Positions 1-7,341 of a DNA stretch of 18,994 bases are shown piece after piece. Under the pieces are notes generated by a model. The model was not told where the DNA came from. It searched no databases and saw only the letters and a program-made list of their open reading frames with translations. A program made the position numbers and the translations under genes. Each line of letters begins with the position of its first letter. Positions within the stretch are counted from its first letter, which is position 1. Source of the DNA: CAZFPA01 sp964520975 (GTDB lineage: Bacteria; Bacillota; Negativicutes; Selenomonadales; Selenomonadaceae); contig CAZFPA010000039.1 in assembly GCA_964520975.1 (NCBI GenBank), positions 1 through 18,994 on the forward strand, written 5' to 3'.

Positions 1-661
1 CCGCCGCAGGCTTGTCCTTCGAAGCAGTCTCCGAATCCTCCGCTGCCGGTGCAGCCGTCACCTTGGCATCCGGCGCAGCATTCTTTCCTGCCGTCGCTGC
101 CTTGTTCGCCGCGGCGGTCTTATCCTTCACCGCTGCAGCCGCCTGCTTCTTTTCCAGTGCAGCCTTTTTCTTTTCCAGTGCGGCCCGGGCTTTTTCCCGT
201 TCTGCAGCCGCCTTCTTTATATCAATGGAATGTATCTGTGTCTTATTCTTCGTATCCGGAAGCTTCCATATATCCAGCATACCCTCAATTGGCGTAATAA
301 AGCAGGTATGGCGGTCCATATCCTTACGCGTGGCCGAAGTCGCACCGACCAGCCTTCCATCGATATAAACCGGGCTCCCGCTCATGCCGCTGGCCAGACC
401 ATCCGCGGCCTCGATCACCGGACCGGAAAGCCGGGCTATGATCATCTTGGACTCACCCTTGCCGGCATCCAGGACTGTAATGATCTCCACATGAAAGGTC
501 TTGATCTCGCCCGTCGCATCGACTACCGTATAGGCCGTCCCCTGCATACCCGGCTGCACCTCATCCAGCTTCATGATATCCGGCATCGCCCAGACCTGAG
601 AGCTCAGCAAAAAGAGCATGGCTATGCATATAGCTGCTGTTCTTTCGACAAATTTATGCAA
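1..661 (-). CDS. Exported SpoIVB-type S55 peptidase-domain protein (3' end outside window)
   Basis: Reading leftward from a TTG codon at 659-661, about 220 codons are open to the window edge. The TTG is preceded at 6 nt by a good ribosome site (GAGGTG, 668-673). Residues 1-25 form a signal peptide ending VWA. Next comes DEVQPGMQGTAYTVV, typical of the start of S55-like domains, and at residues 92-97 the GMSGSP motif followed by VYIDGRLVGA. In SpoIVB the serine of GMSGSP is the nucleophile. Unlike SpoIVB, where this motif lies near the C-terminus, here it is early, as in the stand-alone S55-domain proteins of non-spore-formers. From about residue 149 the chain becomes Ala/Lys/Glu-rich with repeated LEKK blocks, suggesting a helical linker or coiled coil. 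The catalytic His/Asp and the end are not visible. It lies 40 bp after the small secreted protein, probably in the same transcript. Peptidase activity is inferred from the motif only. Confidence 0.75.
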   Translation of the reverse strand, partial: MHKFVERTAAICIAMLFLLSSQVWAMPDIMKLDEVQPGMQGTAYTVVDATGEIKTFHVEIITVLDAGKGESKMIIARLSGPVIEAADGLASGMSGSPVYIDGRLVGATSATRKDMDRHTCFITPIEGMLDIWKLPDTKNKTQIHSIDIKKAAAEREKARAALEKKKAALEKKQAAAAVKDKTAAANKAATAGKNAAPDAKVTAAPAAEDSETASKDKPAA

Positions 662-667
662 ATAGTT

Positions 668-673
668 CACCTC
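668..673 (-). promoter_or_regulatory. Ribosome binding site that decides a TTG start
   Basis: GAGGTG on the minus strand, 6 nt before TTG at 661. The TTG is followed at once by a convincing signal peptide, and the next in-frame ATG (inside the hydrophobic stretch) would destroy it. Confidence 0.65.
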
Positions 674-701
674 ATTATTCCCGTTTTCTATCCCATCCCT
701 G

Positions 702-995
702 TCATTCTGTCCGCATACGGACTACCGGCATACCAGGGGAAATCTGGCTTCCGGGCTGCACCAGGACCCGCTCGACTGTGCCATTCTGTGGCGCGCGGGC
801 TGCTGCCGCCTCGCCAGTCAGCGTCGAAATGCGCACGAGCTCATCGCCCTCAGAAACAGCACTGCCCGGCGGAATCGTCCAGGTGACCTGGCCGCTGAGT
901 CCGGCACGAACCTCCAGGCTCGAACCGGCCATGACCGTATGAACACAAAACACCAGCAGCAGGACCAGTCCGGCTGCCGCTAACATCCTCTTCAT
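702..995 (-). CDS. Small secreted barrel-sandwich-hybrid (biotinyl/lipoyl-like) protein
   Basis: 97 residues: a signal peptide (1-23, ending VMA) and then a single compact domain. PPGSAVSEGDELVRI followed by RAPQNGTVERVLVQPGSQISPGMPVVRM is the paired half-motif of HlyD/biotinyl-lipoyl barrel-sandwich folds. The lysine that carries biotin or lipoate (usually MKM or DK) is absent, so modification is unlikely. It also lacks the coiled-coil and beta-barrel of a full membrane fusion protein. A good start context (AAGGGATG before ATG) and a near-consensus promoter 20 bp upstream indicate a real expressed gene. It heads a probable two-gene unit with the S55 protein. Function unknown; a periplasmic adaptor or carbohydrate/metal-binding role is only a guess. 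Confidence 0.7.
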   Translation of the reverse strand: MKRMLAAAGLVLLLVFCVHTVMAGSSLEVRAGLSGQVTWTIPPGSAVSEGDELVRISTLTGEAAAARAPQNGTVERVLVQPGSQISPGMPVVRMRTE

Positions 996-1016
996 TCTAT
1001 CACATCCCTTGTTTTC

Positions 1017-1044
1017 ATTATACCGATTTACCGCATAATAGCAA
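1017..1044 (-). promoter_or_regulatory. Candidate sigma-70-type promoter for the small secreted protein and S55 gene
   Basis: On the minus strand, TTGCTA (1039-1044), a 16-bp spacer and a perfect TATAAT (1017-1022). Transcription would begin near 1010, leaving a leader of about 15 nt before the ATG at 995. The -10 is full consensus; the -35 matches 4 of 6. Confidence 0.55.
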
Positions 1045-1097
1045 GGGATTTATACCATCATACCACCATTCTGCTGGTTTTTCCCTGAAAAACTCCC

Positions 1098-2498
1098 CTA
1101 TTTTTTGACTACGACGATGGCGCTGCCCACCGGGCGCTCCGCACCGTCCGACGGACTGTTCTGGATCTGTCCGCCGACAATCATCTCGCTCGAACCGCCG
1201 CCATCAAAATTGATTGCGTCCACCGCGCCGAATTTCTTCATGAGCTCGCCCATTTCTGAAAGCGTACAGCCAATGCTGTGGGACTGGCGCCCGTCGACAA
1301 CAGCCAGCAGTACATGGTTATTCGGCAGGATTCCCAATGCCGTGCGCGGTGCCCGCCCATAGGCGATGTCCCCGGGGAACTGCTCCTCCTTCGCGGTCAC
1401 CTTGACCTGACCATTCTTCACAAGTGTCGGGCCCGCCCCTACGATATTCTGTGCCGCCGCAAGCTCCGTACCATAATCCTCCTCAATCTTCACTGCATCA
1501 CCGATTTTCACACCGGCAAAGGCATCCTTGCTCGTGCCATGCACCGAGACGACCCAGCCATCCGCCGGAATCGGCGAATCCGCGGCCTGCATTGCAGTCA
1601 CCCGGCCATTGCGGACCGTGTATTCCTGTCCATACGCATTCGTCTGCGTTGAAGCCCCATAATAGGAATTATAGAGCGTCAGATTGTTCTCGCCCCGCTC
1701 ACAGTCGACACCGGAAACCGGCTGCGTCACCCCGCCGATTGTCACGCTCGCCCCATAGCTGACGGGCGCAATGCGCAGCGAGCCATCCGGCATAAAGCCC
1801 AGGGAACTGCGCGTATAGTAGATCGTACCGACCGTCTGTCCGTCCACACGGGTAACACCCAGGATTTCGCCATTCAGGTTGAAATAATTCGCATTGATGG
1901 CCGCCACGGCCTGCAGATCATCCGAAATACCACTGAGCCGCTCCCGGCCGGCGGAAATCGTTCCATTGCCCAGTGCGAGCTTCACATCGTAACGGCTGCG
2001 ATCGACATCCAGCAGCCAGGCACTCAGCATGCCGCGTCCATCCCGACGCACATAGGTCGTCTTCACCAGCCCCGGTGCCGGTTCCTCGTGCACAATGCTC
2101 TCGCTTTCCTTGAGGATATCGATGAACAGCCGGCTCGGATTTGCCAGCGTCTTCACCGTATACTCGGCCTTGGCCTGCAGGTCAATGATGACCTGCAGCC
2201 CATCCTTGGTATTCTGAAAGGAGACCTGCTGAATCATATCGCTGGAAATCTGCGGCTTCACCGCACGATTCATCAGTGCCGAAAATGTCAGTACGATACG
2301 GCGCCCATCGTTCTGCGTCTCAACCGTATACTGCGGTTCCTGGCTCAGATCGAACACAATGCGGTCACGGACCGCCCCCTTGCCAAAGCGCACGCCGTTC
2401 AGCGTCATCGCGCCGGCCGCCATCGCCACGGTCTGAAAGACGAGCATGAACAACACCAGCAGTATACCCGCCCGACGATAAAAATTCCTCATAATCAA
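1098..2498 (-). CDS. AMIN-domain phosphodiester glycosidase (NAGPA/DUF2233 family), exported
   Basis: 466 residues from a TTG codon. A ribosome site AAGGAGG (2505-2511) lies 6 nt from TTG but 12 nt from the ATG two codons in, so TTG is preferred; either gives nearly the same protein. Residues 1-28 are a signal peptide. Residues about 30-130 resemble an AMIN domain (NGVRFGKGAVRDRIVFDLS, LFIDILKE), which in AmiC and PilQ binds peptidoglycan in the periplasm. The C-terminal half is an NAGPA-type phosphodiester glycosidase domain. Its hallmarks are INANYFNLNG, GAGPTLVKNG, RAPRTALGI (about 382), VDGRQSHSIGCTLSEM and the terminal INFDGGGSSEM (433-437). Relatives remove sugar-1-phosphates from phosphodiesters, and bacterial members are linked to exopolysaccharide or wall polymers. 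It lies just after the flagellar terminator, so it is probably transcribed separately. Family assignment is firm; substrate unknown. Confidence 0.88.
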   Translation of the reverse strand: MIMRNFYRRAGILLVLFMLVFQTVAMAAGAMTLNGVRFGKGAVRDRIVFDLSQEPQYTVETQNDGRRIVLTFSALMNRAVKPQISSDMIQQVSFQNTKDGLQVIIDLQAKAEYTVKTLANPSRLFIDILKESESIVHEEPAPGLVKTTYVRRDGRGMLSAWLLDVDRSRYDVKLALGNGTISAGRERLSGISDDLQAVAAINANYFNLNGEILGVTRVDGQTVGTIYYTRSSLGFMPDGSLRIAPVSYGASVTIGGVTQPVSGVDCERGENNLTLYNSYYGASTQTNAYGQEYTVRNGRVTAMQAADSPIPADGWVVSVHGTSKDAFAGVKIGDAVKIEEDYGTELAAAQNIVGAGPTLVKNGQVKVTAKEEQFPGDIAYGRAPRTALGILPNNHVLLAVVDGRQSHSIGCTLSEMGELMKKFGAVDAINFDGGGSSEMIVGGQIQNSPSDGAERPVGSAIVVVKK

Positions 2499-2504
2499 AT
2501 CCAG

Positions 2505-2511
2505 CCTCCTT
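2505..2511 (-). promoter_or_regulatory. Strong ribosome binding site favouring a TTG start
   Basis: AAGGAGG on the minus strand, 6 nt before TTG (2496-2498) and 12 nt before ATG (2490-2492). Confidence 0.55.
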
Positions 2512-2536
2512 AACGAATGCTGCCCTCCGCAGCATG

Positions 2537-2572
2537 AAAAAAAGGCTGCTGCATGAGCACCATGCAGCAGCC
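2537..2572 (-). terminator. Rho-independent terminator after flgJ
   Basis: A perfect 12-bp stem (2544-2555 with 2561-2572), a 5-nt loop and seven T residues on the minus strand (2537-2543). It begins 12 bp after the flgJ stop and closes the mbl-flagellar operon. Confidence 0.93.
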
Positions 2573-2583
2573 TCTGCCTTCTG

Positions 2584-3045
2584 TTATTTCTGTGCCCGTT
2601 TTGCGGCCTGCTCCTGCGCGATCCGCGCAGTATCCTGACTGGCCTTGTCCGCCAGCTTCAGCTGCCGGTAAAGCATGTCACCAAGCCCCAGGCCACCGGA
2701 TTTCGATGCCCGGTTCATCATCTCCGTATCCAGCATCGACTGCATGATCTTGTCCCCATTGGACTCTCCAAACAGTGTATTCTCCGGTACGGTCTCCCGC
2801 ATCTGGGTATACATGAGATTCATGAACATTGCCTCGAAGCCCTGGCAGGCATCCCGCAGTTTCTTGTCCTTGAGCTGCGCCGCCGTGGTGCCCGCTGCCG
2901 GTGCAGACGCGCTGTCCGCGCTCCGCAGATTGTTTGCGGCCGCCTGCAGTTCACGCGAAAACTCCTTGGCATCCGCGGTCGCCTTGGTACTGTCGTACGT
3001 CGCCGACCGCAGAGACATATCGGTTCCTATTCCATTGATCTGCAT
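2584..3045 (-). CDS. flgJ: Flagellar rod-binding protein, FlgJ N-terminal domain only
   Basis: 153 residues from ATG at 3045, which has AAGGGA upstream at suitable spacing; a frame 19 codons longer exists but lacks a comparable start context. The conserved rod-binding signature occupies residues about 60-130: LRDACQGFEAMFMNLMYTQMRETVPENTLFG followed by a DKIMQSMLDTEMM-like segment. In enterobacteria FlgJ also carries a C-terminal muramidase that opens peptidoglycan for the rod. Here the protein stops after the rod-cap domain with a charged Ala/Lys tail. It follows flgI by 34 bp and is the last gene of the operon. The assignment as single-domain FlgJ is strong. Peptidoglycan cutting must come from another enzyme. 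Confidence 0.88.
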   Translation of the reverse strand: MQINGIGTDMSLRSATYDSTKATADAKEFSRELQAAANNLRSADSASAPAAGTTAAQLKDKKLRDACQGFEAMFMNLMYTQMRETVPENTLFGESNGDKIMQSMLDTEMMNRASKSGGLGLGDMLYRQLKLADKASQDTARIAQEQAAKRAQK

Positions 3046-3079
3046 ATGAAATCCCTTCCCATTATTCTTCCGAGTTGTA

Positions 3080-4189
3080 TTATACGATCTCGAGGTCTGC
3101 ATGCAGTGCGCCCGCGGCCTTGATGGCCTGCAGGATCGAAATGATATCCCGCGGGGTTGCGCCTACCGCATTGAGTGCTCCAACGATATCGCTGATATTG
3201 GCCGTTGCCGGCAGCACAATGGTGCTGGCCTTATCTTCCTTGGCATTGACCTGGGTATTCTTTGTAACAATAGTGCGTCCGTAGCTGAACGGCTCCGGCT
3301 GGTTTACATCCGTGCTCTTTTCCACACTGATGCTCAGACCACCCTGCGTGATTGCCACATCGTCGACCGACACATTGCCGCCCATGACGATGGTTCCGGT
3401 ACGCTCATTTACGACGACCTTGGCAATATTATCCGGCGTAATCGGGAGCTCCTCAAGGCTCGCCACAAAGCCGACGATATTGCCCCGGTAGTATGGCGGT
3501 ACCGTGATATCGATCCGCCCCGGGTTGGCAGCCTGTGCTACCCCGCCGAACTGGGAATTCACGGCCTGCGCCACCCGGGCTGCCGTCGTGAAATCCGGAT
3601 GTGCCAGTGACAGCGACAGTTTGCCGCCCTGCCCCAGCGTATCCTCAACGCTGCGCTCAACAATCGCGCCATTCGGCGTCGTGCCGACCGTCGGGAAATT
3701 CTTCTGGGCTTTATTGCCGCCGCGGCCGGCTGTAAAACCGCCCGTAGAAACAGCGCCCTGCGCTACCGCATACACGATACCATTGCCCGCCTTCAGCGGC
3801 GTCTGTACCAGCGTACCGCCCTGGATGCTCGTCGCATCGCCCATGGAGGACACCGTAATATCAATATTGTCGCCCTCGCGCACGAATGGCGGCAGCGTTG
3901 CTGTAACCATGACAGCCGCCACGTTCTTCGGCTTCAGCGTGCTGTAATCGATTGCCACGCCAAAGGCCTTGAGCGTACTGCCAATGGACTGGATGGTTTC
4001 CAGGGATTTGTTGGAATCCCCGGTACCGTTGAGGCCCATGACCAGCCCGTAGCCTACGAGCTGATTCGAGCGCACGCCCTGCACCTTGGCTATATCCTTG
4101 ATCCGCGTCGTCGCCGAATCCGCCAGTGCCGTTGCCATAAAGGACAGCAGACACAGCAGCACCGTGACGAGCATTGCTGTTTTCTTCAT
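3080..4189 (-). CDS. flgI: Flagellar P-ring protein FlgI
   Basis: 369 residues, normal for FlgI. Chosen start is the ATG at 4189, 7 nt after GGAGG; an ATG two codons earlier almost touches the ribosome site. A signal peptide (about 1-24, ending ALA) is followed by TTRIKDIAKVQGVRSNQLVGYGLVMGLNGTGDS, the diagnostic FlgI opening. Further hallmarks are VMVTATLPPFVREGD, the glycine-rich VSTGGFTAGRGGNKAQKNFPT region, VVVNERTGTIVMGG and the C-terminal GATPRDIISILQAIKAAGAL. The mature protein forms the ring around the rod in the peptidoglycan layer and needs FlgA for assembly. It sits 36 bp after flgH and 34 bp before flgJ. Presence of a P-ring supports a diderm cell plan. Confidence 0.97.
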   Translation of the reverse strand: MKKTAMLVTVLLCLLSFMATALADSATTRIKDIAKVQGVRSNQLVGYGLVMGLNGTGDSNKSLETIQSIGSTLKAFGVAIDYSTLKPKNVAAVMVTATLPPFVREGDNIDITVSSMGDATSIQGGTLVQTPLKAGNGIVYAVAQGAVSTGGFTAGRGGNKAQKNFPTVGTTPNGAIVERSVEDTLGQGGKLSLSLAHPDFTTAARVAQAVNSQFGGVAQAANPGRIDITVPPYYRGNIVGFVASLEELPITPDNIAKVVVNERTGTIVMGGNVSVDDVAITQGGLSISVEKSTDVNQPEPFSYGRTIVTKNTQVNAKEDKASTIVLPATANISDIVGALNAVGATPRDIISILQAIKAAGALHADLEIV

Positions 4190-4225
4190 TATCATACCTC
4201 CATCGGGCTCTAAACGAACGGTTCC

Positions 4226-4825
4226 TCAGAACAGGATGTTGAAAATCTGGGTCAGGATGCCCTGCCGCTGTTTTGCGTTCAATGGACCCTTGCCGTCGAA
4301 CCGCAGCGTAGCATCGGCCACCAGTGAAGACTGCACCGTATTCGCTGCCGTCACATCATCGGCCCGCACCACGCCCCGCAGCGTGATCTTGTGTTCATCG
4401 CGGTTCTGCCAGATGGACTGGGTCCCCTCGATCACCATGTTGCCATTTGGCTTCACTTCAACAACCGACACGGTTACGCGGCCACTGACCTTGTTCGTAT
4501 CCGTAGCTGCGCCATTCGCGGTAAAGCTGTCCGAGCCGCCCGCTGTAGCCGCAACCAGAAAGCTGAAAATACCCGTACCAGCATTGAGATTTTGTTTTCC
4601 TGATTTCCCGTTCTTATTCGTCTTGCTGGCTGATGTCGAGGTCGTCTCATTGATGATGATGGTCAGGATATCGCCCACCTTGCTCGCCTTGCGGTCAGCA
4701 AACAGACTCGTTCCGACGCCCTCCTCCGCAGCCCATAGCGACTGCGCCGAGACATCCGCCGGCGCCATACCGGCTAACGTACCGGCCAGACATACCGCTG
4801 CCAGCAGCTGTGCTTTTTTCTTCAT
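4226..4825 (-). CDS. flgH: Flagellar L-ring protein FlgH
   Basis: 199 residues. The body matches FlgH throughout: SLFADRKASKVGDILTIIINE, then a Ser/Thr/Asn-rich stretch, VTVSVVEVKPNGNMVIEG, then ITLRGVVRADDVTAANTVQSS and the C-terminal end GILTQIFNILF. FlgH builds the ring in the outer membrane through which the rod leaves the cell. Most FlgH proteins are lipoproteins with a lipobox ending in Cys. Here the only early cysteine (Cys12) lies inside a short hydrophobic segment with Val at -1, a poor lipobox, while VSA before Gln28 is a good signal peptidase I site. Ribosome site AGGTG is 7 nt upstream. It starts 16 bp after the flgA stop. Confidence 0.95.
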   Translation of the reverse strand: MKKKAQLLAAVCLAGTLAGMAPADVSAQSLWAAEEGVGTSLFADRKASKVGDILTIIINETTSTSASKTNKNGKSGKQNLNAGTGIFSFLVAATAGGSDSFTANGAATDTNKVSGRVTVSVVEVKPNGNMVIEGTQSIWQNRDEHKITLRGVVRADDVTAANTVQSSLVADATLRFDGKGPLNAKQRQGILTQIFNILF

Positions 4826-4841
4826 ATCATGTCACCTGCTT

Positions 4842-5579
4842 TCAGTGAAAAACCTCTACATTCTGTGCATCCAGGATATGGCCCTGCACTGTTCTGCCCG
4901 AACGTGTATTGCGCACCCGGATGACATCACCGGCCCGGCCAGCCTGCAGGGCAATGCCCTCCGTCTTGACCTTCACGCCGTTATAGTCAACAACCAGATT
5001 CACCATGGCATTCGTAAAAATAATGATGGGATTCCGGAGCATGTTCGGACTCAGTACCGTACCCTCCCGCACCAGGCGGTTCAGGACCTTGCCGGTAACT
5101 TCCTCCGGCTTCGTGAAATACTGATACGTCACATTCTCCAGCTCGCGCTCCTCCACCCGCAAATCCGCTGTGGTCAGCGGCTTTTCCGGCTGCAGGGGCT
5201 GCGCGGCCGTCACCATTTTTTCAAATACATGCACCCGCATCGTGCAGGTAATGCGCCGATAAAAGGCGCCATTGATATTGATCTCAATATAAACCGGCAT
5301 CATGCTGCGATAGCGCAGCCCATTCGGAATCAGCACCTCGTAGGTGATATTTCCGGCAGGCAGCCGCGTATCCATCGGTACCCGTACCGCCTCAATGGTA
5401 TGCCGGCGTGTTTCCTTGGCCTCGGTCAGCGCCTGCTCCAGGCGATCCGTTGCGAGCTGCTCGAAATTCTCACGCAGCACGAGCTGCGGAAAGCGCTCAT
5501 TCGCTGTCTGTGCCTGCGCCGCCGTTGGCAGCAAGGCCACCAGCAGCAGTGCCACCAGGCAAAATACCCGCAGCCGCAT
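4842..5579 (-). CDS. flgA: Flagellar P-ring assembly chaperone FlgA (SAF domain)
   Basis: 245 residues with a signal peptide ending AQA (about residue 23). The C-terminal half is the SAF/FlgA domain: PLTTADLRVEERELENVTYQYF, GKVLNRLVREGTVLSPNMLR, VVDYNGVKVKTEGIALQAG and the closing VRNTRSGRTVQGHILDAQNVEV. FlgA acts in the periplasm to help FlgI polymerise. The ATG overlaps the flgG stop (TGATG), showing translational coupling. In many proteobacteria flgA is divergent from flgB, so its position between flgG and flgH differs from the enterobacterial order and groups it with its client ring genes. Confidence 0.94.
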   Translation of the reverse strand: MRLRVFCLVALLLVALLPTAAQAQTANERFPQLVLRENFEQLATDRLEQALTEAKETRRHTIEAVRVPMDTRLPAGNITYEVLIPNGLRYRSMMPVYIEININGAFYRRITCTMRVHVFEKMVTAAQPLQPEKPLTTADLRVEERELENVTYQYFTKPEEVTGKVLNRLVREGTVLSPNMLRNPIIIFTNAMVNLVVDYNGVKVKTEGIALQAGRAGDVIRVRNTRSGRTVQGHILDAQNVEVFH

Positions 5580-6373
5580 CAGCGCTTCAGGCCGTTGGCA
5601 ATCTCCAGCATCGAATCCGAGGTAGTGATTGCCTTGGAATTAGACTCATACGCACGCTGCGCAATGATCATGTTGACCATTTCCTCAACGATCTGCACAT
5701 TGGACATTTCCACCGTGCTCTGCAGGATCGTACCCGTACCATCCTGGCCTGGCGTATTCTCAATCGGCTCGCCGGACGCATCCGTCTGCACGAAAAGATT
5801 CTTGCCGACAGCGGTAAGACCGGCCGGATTCACAAAGCGGGCCAGCGTAATCTGTCCGCGGTTCGACATCGTATTCGAGCCAGCTGGCTTATCCGACACC
5901 TGCCCATCCGTCGAAATAACGATTGTATCACTCGGCGCATTCGTATCCAGCTGGATATTATCCGCGAGCTGATACCCGTCCGTCGTAACCAGATTGCCAT
6001 TGGAATCAATTTTAAATGTACCGTCACGTGTATACGCTGTCGTGCCATCCGGCATCGTGATCCGGAAGAAGCCCTCTCCCTGGATTGCCATATCCGTCGG
6101 ATTGCCCGTCGTCTGTATATTTCCCTGGGTAAAGATACGGTTCGTCGCTGACAGGCGGGCGCCCAGCCCTACCTGCAGTCCGGTCGGATACTGTGTATCC
6201 GCACCGCTCGGCGCACCCGCAGCCCGCATGGTCTGATAGATCAGATCCTGGAACTCCGCACGCTGTTTCTTACCGCCTGTGGTATTTACATTTGCAATGT
6301 TATTAGCAATGACATCCATGTTTTCCTGCTGCGTCTTCATGCCCGACGCGGCCGACCACAATGCTCTCATCAT
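5579..6373 (-). CDS. flgG: Flagellar distal rod protein FlgG
   Basis: 264 residues, typical for FlgG. The N-terminal rod motif is MMRALWSAASGMKTQQEN with VIANNIANVNTTGGKKQR; a centre with GLQVGLGARLSATNRIFTQGN and the FlgG-specific region follows; the C-terminal signature is SNVQIVEEMVNMIIAQRAYE with ITTSDSMLEIANGL. No signal peptide, as expected for a substrate of the flagellar type III export apparatus. Ribosome site GGAG lies 10 nt before the first ATG. It follows flgF after 112 bp in which I see no terminator or clear promoter, and its stop overlaps the flgA start. Confidence 0.96.
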   Translation of the reverse strand: MMRALWSAASGMKTQQENMDVIANNIANVNTTGGKKQRAEFQDLIYQTMRAAGAPSGADTQYPTGLQVGLGARLSATNRIFTQGNIQTTGNPTDMAIQGEGFFRITMPDGTTAYTRDGTFKIDSNGNLVTTDGYQLADNIQLDTNAPSDTIVISTDGQVSDKPAGSNTMSNRGQITLARFVNPAGLTAVGKNLFVQTDASGEPIENTPGQDGTGTILQSTVEMSNVQIVEEMVNMIIAQRAYESNSKAITTSDSMLEIANGLKR

Positions 6374-6486
6374 AAGGCAAAATCTCCTATCTGAAAAATA
6401 TTCCTGTTGTGACTTCCTGCTATAGAAGCAAAAGCCGCCCAGCCTCTGCTATCTTATCTATCGAAGAAAAAACGTATTTCCTTAAA

Positions 6487-7281
6487 TTACAGCCGTCCGA
6501 CCTCATTGACGGACTTGTCCAGCATCGCGTCCTGCGTCGTGACCGCCTTGGAATTCGCCTCATACACACGGTAATTCGCGATGAGGTTCACCATCTCCGA
6601 AACCGTGTTCACATTCGAACGCTCCAGCATGCCCTGCTGCACCTCACCGCTGGCCGGCTGTGGCTGCGCATTGTTCTGCGGGAAGTAAAGATTATTGCCC
6701 TGCTTGAGCACGGCCTGTGGTCCGCCGAACTGCACAAACTGCAGCTGGCCGATCTCCTCATTATTCGCATAGAACTCGCCCTTGGCCCCCACACTGATGC
6801 TTGTCGTTTCTTCCGGAATCGTAATCGGCTGATTGGCCGTATCGAGGACCGCCTGGCCATTGACCGTAACGAGCTGGCCATTGGCCGAACGATAGAAATT
6901 CCCGTCACGCGTATAGCGAACGCCTTGCGGCGTCTGTACCGCAAAATAGCCCTCACCCGAAATAGCCAGATCCAGCGGATTGCCCGTCGTCTGCATATCG
7001 CCCTGCGAATGGTCGGTCGCAATCCCGGCCGTATATGCACCAAGGCCCAGCTTACCGACGACCGGCGCCTGCCCGCCCAGCGAAAATCCCTTGAACGAAG
7101 TCACATCCTGCTTGCTGTGGTCATCAATCCGCCGCAGCAGCATGGGATGAAACTCCTCGTCAATGACATCATCCCGCTTGTACCCGCTCGTATTCGCATT
7201 TGCGAGATTATTCGCTATGGAATCCGTGCGTACCGTCTCTGCGACCATACCGGTTGCCGCCGTATAAAGTCCACGCCACAT
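6487..7281 (-). CDS. flgF: Flagellar rod protein FlgF (FlhO-like)
   Basis: 264 residues with N-terminal MWRGLYTAATGMVAETVRTD, then SIANNLANANTSGYKRDDV, and C-terminal SNVNTVSEMVNLIANYRVYE followed by AVTTQDAMLDKSVNEVG, the paired basal-body rod motifs. It is the first rod gene after mbl, the same position as flhO in Bacillus. With flgG next it corresponds to the proximal-rod protein FlgF. No signal peptide, consistent with flagellar type III export. Starts 60 bp after mbl. FlgF, FlgG and FlgE share motifs, so the F assignment rests on gene order, length and the Firmicute FlhO-like N-terminus. Confidence 0.88.
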   Translation of the reverse strand: MWRGLYTAATGMVAETVRTDSIANNLANANTSGYKRDDVIDEEFHPMLLRRIDDHSKQDVTSFKGFSLGGQAPVVGKLGLGAYTAGIATDHSQGDMQTTGNPLDLAISGEGYFAVQTPQGVRYTRDGNFYRSANGQLVTVNGQAVLDTANQPITIPEETTSISVGAKGEFYANNEEIGQLQFVQFGGPQAVLKQGNNLYFPQNNAQPQPASGEVQQGMLERSNVNTVSEMVNLIANYRVYEANSKAVTTQDAMLDKSVNEVGRL

Positions 7282-7341
7282 TACCTATCACCCCATCGAA
7301 TCAATATAGTCCTGCCAAAGCTGCCCTCCATGGGCTGCCAT

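Noticed and set aside
3046..3102. Extended N-terminus for FlgJ (19 extra residues)
   Set aside because: The internal ATG at 3045 has a good ribosome site, whereas the longer form would reach toward the flgI end with a Thr/Asn/Lys-rich leader not seen in the family.
4086..5972. Very long plus-strand open frame (628 codons) opposite flgA, flgH and flgG
   Set aside because: It lies antisense to three clear flagellar genes, its translation has no recognisable domain, and its length follows from GC-rich third codon positions of the real genes.
6374..6486. Internal promoter or terminator between flgF and flgG
   Set aside because: No convincing -35/-10 pair, sigma-28-like box or hairpin with T-tract was found in these 113 bp.
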